Assembly (NCBI RefSeq): GCF_048771995.1
Contig: NC_133026.1
Span: forward strand, 150,559,001 to 150,623,000
Origin: Taeniopygia guttata
Lineage: Eukaryota; Chordata; Aves; Passeriformes; Estrildidae
DNA: 64,000 bases
Reading direction: 5' to 3'
The position numbers were made by a program, and so were the translations under genes. A model generated the notes under the pieces. It was not told the origin of the DNA. It made no database searches and saw only the letters and a program-made list of their open reading frames with translations. Position 1 is the first letter of the stretch. Every line of letters starts with the position of its first letter. Shown here piece by piece: positions 57,741-64,000 of this stretch.

Positions 57741-58429
57741 AGGCAGTGCCGATGCTCCTCTCCCCGACGCCCTTCCTTAGCCCCAGCTAGCTCTGGGGAG
57801 AGGTGCGGGCATTTTCTAGCGCTTCCCGCTGGACCCTCGCGGGCTTTGGGTAGCGCTATCAGAGTTCCCTAGAGCAGTCATTGACCCCACGGCGAATTAC
57901 GAAGAGAGTGTTTCTCTGGGGGCAAATTCCGTTTATTGTAATCCAACGGGGAATACAATAACTCGAAGGGGACCAGGCGTGCTGTGCCGACGTTTGCTGG
58001 AAAGGCACGCGCAAGGCGGAGCGCGCTGGAGCCAGCCAGAAGAAAGCGCGAAACGAACCGCGCAAATGAAATAAGTACAGGATGGGGGAAAACCGAACAG
58101 CCAGTGGTGTAAAACCGTGGAGGGGTTCAAGGGTGGTGGGATACGGGGGTACATCCAATGAAGGATAGACAGGGGAAGGGTCCCAGGTCCTTTACCAATC
58201 ATCTGGCGTCCCGGGTGGAAGATTCTAGGTGGATGGGAAGGGACACCGAGTGACGGACAGGCATCTGGGGTAAACAGGGGGATGACTTAGCACTTTTGGG
58301 GATAACGGACACGCGGGGGAAAGGCGGGAAAACCCGGGGAGAAATCATTACAGAACCGGGGGTACATTGAACAAATCTATACATAATACAAATGTAATAA
58401 AACATAAAGAACACAACTCCACAAGGCAG
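57741..58429 (-). mobile_element. Solo LTR (ERVK-like, 677 bp) with 6-bp target duplication
   Basis: The LTR spans 57747-58423. On the minus strand it begins TGTGGAGTTGTG and ends CGGCA, and has AATAAA in GATTACAATAAACGG near 57935. AGGCAG flanks both sides (57741-57746 and 58424-58429). Other units read straight through this point, giving the empty site. A 6-bp duplication fits the ERVK-like (beta-retroviral) group. There is no internal region. It looks whole for a solo LTR and is younger than the array amplification. Confidence 0.88.
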
Positions 58430-59589
58430 GCCTTGGTGGTCTTGAGTTGTGTCAAGTGCCGATGGGTGAGGACACTTGGAGGATTTGCCTTGAGGAAATG
58501 GTGCTTGGCTGAGCTCTGTGTCTGCTCTGTGTGGGTGCCTCAGCCTGGCATGAGGGGAGAGCTGTGGCTGCTGTTGGACACAACCCTTTTGTGAAGCCTT
58601 TGAGGCTCCTTCCCATTCTCCACTCCCAGAGCACCCGAACAAGCCCAGGTTGCCAGAGAGTGCAGTGAGTGGCCTGAGAGTGGCTGAGAGGCTGGCCCAG
58701 AGGCTGGGGATCAGTGGCACGAAGCCCAGATGGAGTCAAGTCTCAAGGGAAGCATGTCAAGAGTTGCATTCATGAGGCCCAGCCTGTTGAAGATCGTCAG
58801 CAAGGGTGGGGGCAGTGGAGTGTGAAAGAAGGGCAGTGGAGGACCAGCAAGATCCTGAAAGGGTGGAGCAGCTTTCCTGGAGGAGAGCTGGGATTCCCAG
58901 GAGACACGGATGGATGGGGGTGTCATGAGTGTGGATAAATCCCTGGTGGCAAAGGATGAATCCAGGGAGCCCGGCTGTTCTCAGCAGTGGAGGAGAAGGG
59001 GGAAGGACACAAATGGAAATTGATGCAATTCTATGGGCAGAGAAGGCAAGAACTTTTCATTGTGATAGATATAAGAAAGTAAAAGCAGTGATGGGATCTG
59101 GGAGACGCCATCTGATGTCCTGCGAGATGCAAAACTGAGCTGTCCATTCTGCTAGAAATCCAGCTCTTGCTGACTCTGCTTGATCAGTGGGGTGGAAGCA
59201 CTTGCACTCTAGAGTTTGTGTCAAAGGCAATGATGTTATTTCTTTTTTTGTGGTGGGGTGTCAAGTGTCTTGCTGGGAAGAGATTTTACAAAGTGTGTTC
59301 GGGCATGGAGTGACTCTTCCAGTTTTATGCTCAGGAGAGGACTGGGTCAAATGCTTTGGTGTATCAGGGAATGGGCTTGTGTCGTGTTTTAGAAGGTGTC
59401 CTCCCAGTCCCTCCTTCCCACAACAGTCTTGGTAGTTCCTGGTGGAGAGTAATTTTCTAAGAAAGGTTTTGTTGCCCTTTTCCATCCATCCCAATTGCCC
59501 GTTCATTGCAAGAAATGTGCCAGATGAGGGTTTGAGAGGGTTGTAATTCAAAAGGAATGGAGTAATCTCAGGCATTGATGCAAGAGAAC

Positions 59590-59595
59590 TTTATT
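59590..59595 (-). terminator. Poly(A) signal, keratin copy 9
   Basis: AATAAA on the minus strand, about 150 nt past the stop codon. Confidence 0.75.
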
Positions 59596-59741
59596 GAGGC
59601 AAAAGAGGAAAAAGACAAAAGAAACGAGTGGAAAGGATTGTGTAAGGGGCAAGAAGGGCAACGATCAGCTGAGGTGTTTTGCTTGCAGGTTCTGTTGCCT
59701 GAGGATCAAATTTCCTGTGTCAGGAGTGGTGCTGAGGGCCC

Positions 59742-60053
59742 TTAGCAGATGTAGCCACCCCTTCCGCCATAGCAGCCCAGACCTCCCAGCCCATAGCCCA
59801 GGCCAAAGCCAAATCCACCAGAGATGGGCTGTCCCTGGGCGTTGAGTTCGCTACCGACAGCAGCCGAGGAGGTGGATCCGACGGCGGTGTTCTGGGGGAA
59901 GGAGGTCATGATGGGTCCTGGCAGGGTGATCAGCACAGGGGAAGGGTTGATGATGACGCGGGAATCCTGGCATTGCAGGGCACAGGGCTCGTTGCAGCTG
60001 TTGGCCAGCGGGGTGGGTCCGCAGGCGGATCCGCAGCGGGTGTTGCAGGCCAT
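59742..60053 (-). CDS. Feather-type beta-keratin, copy 9 (103 aa, most divergent)
   Basis: Intact, with the most amino-acid changes in the homogeneous part of the array: Ala for Thr (CGSACGPT), Ile for Val (VLITLPG), Val for Leu (SSAAVGSEL), Gly for Arg ([10 protein letters not shown]) and one Tyr-Gly missing. The SSAAVGSEL codons carry the same DNA block (TCGCTACCGACAGCAGCC on the plus strand) as copy 2, 22 kb away, while the copies between them have another version. TATA box, intron, TAA stop and poly(A) signal are present. Confidence 0.95.
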   Translation of the reverse strand: MACNTRCGSACGPTPLANSCNEPCALQCQDSRVIINPSPVLITLPGPIMTSFPQNTAVGSTSSAAVGSELNAQGQPISGGFGFGLGYGLGGLGCYGGRGGYIC

Positions 60054-60332
60054 GGGTGTGGTGTGGAGGGTGCCTGGAAGAGAATGGGCGAGGTAGGAAC
60101 AAGGGTGTGCAGTTTTGAGAAGCATTGATGCGGGAGGACGAGGAAAGTGTGGAGGGTGTTGTGGGGCTGTGGGGAGGCATGAGGGCTGCTGAGGCCTGGG
60201 CCAAGCTGGCTGGAAGAGAAGGGCGAGGAGAAGAGCAGGAGCAGGAGGGTCAGGGGATTGAGGCTCACCTTGTTGTCGGCAGGAGCAGAAGGCTTCAGGA
60301 GAAGTGTGTGAGGGAGAGAGGCTCTGGCCTGG

Positions 60333-60340
60333 CTTTTATG
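60333..60340 (-). promoter_or_regulatory. TATA box, keratin copy 9
   Basis: CATAAAAG on the minus strand upstream of the noncoding exon. Confidence 0.75.
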
Positions 60341-62682
60341 CTGGTCTGGAGGGGTGGGACAGCCTTGTCCCATGGCCTTGGGGCATTTTGCAGGCAGCAC
60401 CTCTTTGCTGACCCAGCCTGGTGAGTGATGAGTTGGGAATTTTTTTCCTCGACATATTTCTTCAATGCCATGTCCTGTTCTTGAGTCTATTTCTGTATCT
60501 GACCTTGGCGGCAGCTTTTAAATGTTAGTAATAAAGACCAAAATTTGATGATGATGTGTCTGTTTTTCAGGGAGGGCTGACAACATGACCAAAGCTTTGG
60601 ACAGTGAGGTGTCATCCATGAAGTCACTCCACAACACTGGTGTGCTGTGGTTTGTGGCCATCTTGTGAAGACGGGCCCCGTTCCCTCCCATGTCTGTTAG
60701 GCTGGTCTGGGATATGCAGGTGTGCTTGGGGTGACAGATCTGGTCCTTTCATCATGTTTTCTCTCTCCCCTCCTTGGCTCCATGTCTGTAGTCTTGTCTC
60801 TATGCCTTTCCTTTCCTTCTGGAGATGGGAAAGTGATCCCTGTGATTTAGGGAGGTCTCCCATGCACCCCAAACTCTTGTGTTCGTTCATCTGTAGCACT
60901 CATCTTACCTGGGCACAGGAAGGTCACACTGTGGGGTCACAGAGCTGGGCTCTTACACATGGAAAGAAATCTGGTGAAGGATGGGGAGAACAAGGCACAT
61001 GAGGGGCAGGTGGAGGAATGGGCATGTTCAATTTTCAGAGAAAGGTCGTTCTTTTTGCACTCTGGAGTTAGCTGAACGGAAATCATTCACATCAGTCTTG
61101 TCTCCCTTTTTCACAGCCTTCAGAGATGAGGGAATGGTGTCGATTTGCTCTAGGGAAAGTTGAGTCAGGTATTACGGAAAATTCCTTCACCAGGAGAATT
61201 TTCAAGCTCTGTGCATGACTGCCCAAGGACAGTGGTGCAGTTTGCATTGCTGGATGCATTTAGAAGCCATGGAGATTTGGACTTTGGGATGTTTGATGGT
61301 GACATTATGGGAGATGGAGGAATGGTTGGACTTGATGCCATTTTACATTTAAGCTTTCTACAAATGAAATATTTTTATAATTGTTGGCACTCACAGATTT
61401 CTTTTCCAGTTGGACTGCATGTCAAGAGTCTTTTCCAGCTGAAGTGATTCCATGGCTGTTGGGGGCAGCTCAGCAAGGGAGGAGAGGGTAGATGGGAGCA
61501 GCAGCAGGTGAGGGTGAGGCAGGCCTTGGTGGTCTTGAGTTGTGGCAAGTGCCGATGGGTGAGGCCACTTGGAGCCTTTCCCTTGAGGAAATGGTGCTTG
61601 GCTGAGCTGTGTGTCTGCTCTGTGCCAGTGCCTCAGCCTGGGCATGAGGGGAGAGCTGTGGCTGCTGTTGGACTCAACCCTTTTGTGAAGCCTTTGTTGG
61701 TCCTTCCCATTCTCCACTCCCAGAGCACCCGAACAAGCCCAGGTTGCCAGAGAGTGCCGTGAGTGGCCTGAGAGTGGCTGAGAGGCTGGCCCAGAGGCTG
61801 GGGATCAGTGGCACGAAGCCCAGATGGAGTCAAGTCTCAAGGGAAGCACGTCGAGAGTTGCATCCATGAGGCCCAGCCTGTTGAAGATCCTCAGCAAGGG
61901 TGGGGTCAGTGGAGTGTGAAAGAAGGGCAGTGGAGGACCAGCAAGATCCTGAAAGGGTGGAGCAGCTTTCCTAGAGGAGAGCTGGGATTCCCAGGAGACA
62001 CGGATGGATAGGGGTGCCATGAGTGTGGAGAAATCTCTGGTGGCAAAGGATGAATCCAGGGAGCCCGGCTGTTCTCAGCAGTGGAGGAGAAGAGGGAGGG
62101 CAGAAATGGAAAAGGATGCCATTCTATGGGCAGAAAAGGCAAGAAGTTTTCATTGTGATAGATATAAGAAAGTAAAAGCGGTGATGGGATCTGAGAGACG
62201 CAATCTGATGTCCTGGGAGGTCCAAAACTGAGCTGTCCATTGTGCTGGGAATCCGGCTCTGGCTGACTTGCCTTGATCATTGGGGTGGAAGCACTTGCAC
62301 TCTGGAGTTTGTTTCAAAGGCAATGATGTTATTTCTTTTTTTGTGGTGGGGTGTCAAGTGTCTTGCTGGGAAGAGATTTTGCCAAGTGTGTTCTGGCATG
62401 GAGTGACTCTTCCAGTTTTATGCTCAGGAGAGGATTGGGTCAAATGCTTTGGTGTATCAGGATGGGGGCTTGTGTCGTGTTTTTGAAGGTGTCCTCCCAG
62501 TCCCTCCTTCCCACAACAGTCTTCGTAGTTCCTGGTGGTGAGCAATTTCCTAAGAAAGGTTTTATTGCCCTTTTCCATCCATCCCAATTGCCTGTTCATT
62601 GCAAGAAATGTCCCGGATGAGGGTTTGAGAGGGCTGTAATTCAAAAGGAATGGAGTAATATCAGGCTTTGATGCAAGAGAAC

Positions 62683-62688
62683 TTTATT
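62683..62688 (-). terminator. Poly(A) signal, keratin copy 10
   Basis: AATAAA on the minus strand, about 150 nt past the stop codon. Confidence 0.75.
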
Positions 62689-62834
62689 GAGGCAAAAGAC
62701 AGAAAAGACGAAGGAAGCGAGTGGAAAGGATTGTGTAAGGGGCAAGAAGGGCAACGATCACCCGAGGTGCTTTGCTTTCAGGTTCTGTTGCCTGAGGATC
62801 AAATTTCCTGTGTCAGGAGTGGTGCTGAGGGCCC

Positions 62835-63152
62835 TTAGCAGATGTAGCCACCCCTCCTGCCATAGCAGCCCAGGCCTCCCAGGCCGTAGCCATAGCCCAG
62901 GCCAAAGCCAAATCCACCAGAGATGGGCTGTCCCTGGGCGTTGAGTTCACTGCCCAGAGCAGCCGAGGAGGTGGATCCGACGGCAGTGTTCTGGGGGAAG
63001 GAGGTCATGATGGGTCCTGGCAGGGTGACCAGCACAGGGGAAGGGTTGATGATGACGCGGGAATCCTGGCATTGCAGGGCACAGGGCTCGTTGCAGCTGT
63101 TGGCCAGTGGGGTGGGTCCACAGGAGGATCCGCAGCGGGTGTTGCAGGCCAT
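62835..63152 (-). CDS. Feather-type beta-keratin, copy 10 (105 aa)
   Basis: Intact. It differs from copy 6 by one residue, Ser for Thr in [14 protein letters not shown]. The coding exon starts at 63172 and the 5' UTR intron runs 63173-63363. The sequence upstream, to the window end, is the usual unit flank, so at least one more unit is expected to the right. Confidence 0.96.
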   Translation of the reverse strand: MACNTRCGSSCGPTPLANSCNEPCALQCQDSRVIINPSPVLVTLPGPIMTSFPQNTAVGSTSSAALGSELNAQGQPISGGFGFGLGYGYGLGGLGCYGRRGGYIC

Positions 63153-63427
63153 GGATGTGGTGTGGAGGGTGCCTGGAAGAGAATGGGTGAGGTAGGACAG
63201 GGGTGTGTAGGAGAGTGGGGGGAAGTAATGCAGGTGGGCAAGGGAGTGTGGAGGGTGTTTGGGGCTGTGGGGAGGCATGAGAGCTGCTGAAGCTGGGGCT
63301 GAGCATGATGGAAGAAAGGGACCAGGGGTTCAGAAGCAGGAGGGTCAGGGGAGTGAGGCTCACCTGGTTGTCAGCAGGAGCAGAAGGCTTCAGGAGAAGT
63401 GTGTGAGGGAGAGAGGCTCTGGCCTGG

Positions 63428-63435
63428 CTTTTATG
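63428..63435 (-). promoter_or_regulatory. TATA box, keratin copy 10
   Basis: CATAAAAG on the minus strand upstream of the noncoding exon. Confidence 0.75.
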
Positions 63436-63593
63436 CTGGTCTGGAGGGGTGGGACAGCCTTGTCCCATGGCCTTGGGGCATTTTTTAGGCAGCACCTCTT
63501 TGCTGACCAAGCCTGGTGGGTGATGAGGTGGGAATTGTTTTTCTCACCACATTTCTGCAATTCCATGTCCTGTTCTTGAGTCTGTGTCTGTAT

Positions 63594-63616
63594 CTGACCT
63601 TGGCGGCAGCTCTTAA
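63594..63616 (-). promoter_or_regulatory. Conserved proximal element of keratin promoters (representative)
   Basis: On the plus strand, TGACCTTGGCGGCAGCT then CTTAAATG (minus strand: a TTTAAAAG-like word, GCTGCCGCC, AAGGTCA). It recurs about 445 bp upstream of each ATG at about 35095, 38279, 41399, 44479, 47429, 50532, 53627, 56722 and 60500, with at most a few substitutions. It includes an AAGGTCA nuclear-receptor half-site. Confidence 0.5.
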
Positions 63617-64000
63617 ATGTTAGTAATAAAGACCAAAATTTGATGATGATGTTGTTGTTTTTCAGGGAGGGCTGACAACATGACCAAAGCTTTGGACAGT
63701 GAGGTGTCATCCATGAAGTCACTCCAGAACACTGGTGTGCTGTGGTTTGTGGCTGTCTTGTGAAGATGGGCCCCGTTCCCTCCCATGTCTGTTAGGATGG
63801 TCTGGGATATGCAGTTGTCCTTGGGGTGACAGATCTGGTCCTTTCATCATGTTTTTTCCCTCCCATCCTTGGCTCCATGTCTGTAGTCTTGTCTCTATGC
63901 CTTGCCTTTCCTCCTGGAGATGGGAAAGTGATCCCTGTGATTTAGGGAGGTCTCCCATGCTCCCCAAACTCTTGTGTTGGTTCATCTGTAGCGCTCATCG

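Larger units (their letters stand above)
34160..64000 (-). repeat. Tandem array of beta-keratin gene units (about 3.1 kb each, 10 genes visible)
   Basis: Start codons lie at 34691, 37835, 40951, 44032, 46992, 50086, 53182, 56278, 60053 and 63152. Spacings are 3144, 3116, 3081, 2960, 3094, 3096, 3096, 3775 and 3099 bp. The 3775 value is explained by a solo LTR and the 2960 value by a deletion of about 150 bp near 45431. Units 3-10 are highly similar over their whole length, including flanks and CR1 remnants; the first two spacers (35.1-37.3 and 38.2-40.4 kb) are diverged. All genes point the same way. The array runs off the right edge, and the last bases belong to the next unit upstream. Confidence 0.97.

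Noticed and set aside
57859-58202. Open frames inside the solo LTR (for example MDVPPYPTTLEPLHGFTPLA...)
   Set aside because: Solo LTRs carry no protein genes; these frames have no family resemblance.

Overview
The window looks like a passerine (songbird) nuclear genome segment. The evidence is a tandem array of feather-type beta-keratin (corneous beta-protein) genes, CR1 LINE 3' ends, avian-type solo LTRs, and spliced genes whose order EEF1D(-) TIGD5(+) PYCR3(-) GFUS(-) matches human 8q24.3 and, from memory, the distal end of chicken chromosome 2. The abundance of minisatellites suggests a subtelomeric or otherwise GC-rich setting.

Left third (1-30.5 kb): housekeeping genes. EEF1D enters from the left edge on the minus strand with two short coding exons, the large exon specific to the long isoform (eEF1B-delta-L) and a noncoding first exon. 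It shares a CpG-rich divergent promoter with TIGD5, an intronless gene derived from a Tigger transposase. PYCR3 (proline synthesis, 6 coding exons, 271 aa) and GFUS (GDP-fucose synthesis, 10 coding exons, 319 aa) can both be read completely, with consistent splice phases throughout. Between them lies a plus-strand gene of about 11 coding exons (about 361 aa) with a signal peptide, a coiled coil, membrane helices and a Cys/His C-terminal motif. It best resembles the Brambleberry/KAR5 nuclear-fusion family. Its 3' end converges on GFUS and the two poly(A) signals overlap. Most larger introns here are filled with unrelated minisatellites.

Middle (30.5-34.2 kb): intergenic DNA with a CR1 fragment and no convincing gene.

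Right half (34.2-64 kb): ten minus-strand beta-keratin genes in head-to-tail units of about 3.1 kb. Each has a TATA box, a noncoding first exon, a short 5' UTR intron, a single coding exon (99-105 aa) and an AATAAA signal. Units also carry two CR1 remnants and a conserved proximal promoter element. Copy 2 has lost its stop codon, and its open frame runs through its own poly(A) signal. One unit contains a 677-bp solo LTR with a 6-bp target duplication, inserted after the array had formed. The array continues past the right edge.

No rRNA, tRNA, CRISPR array or prokaryotic feature was seen. Names were assigned by recognising the protein sequence; no database search was run.
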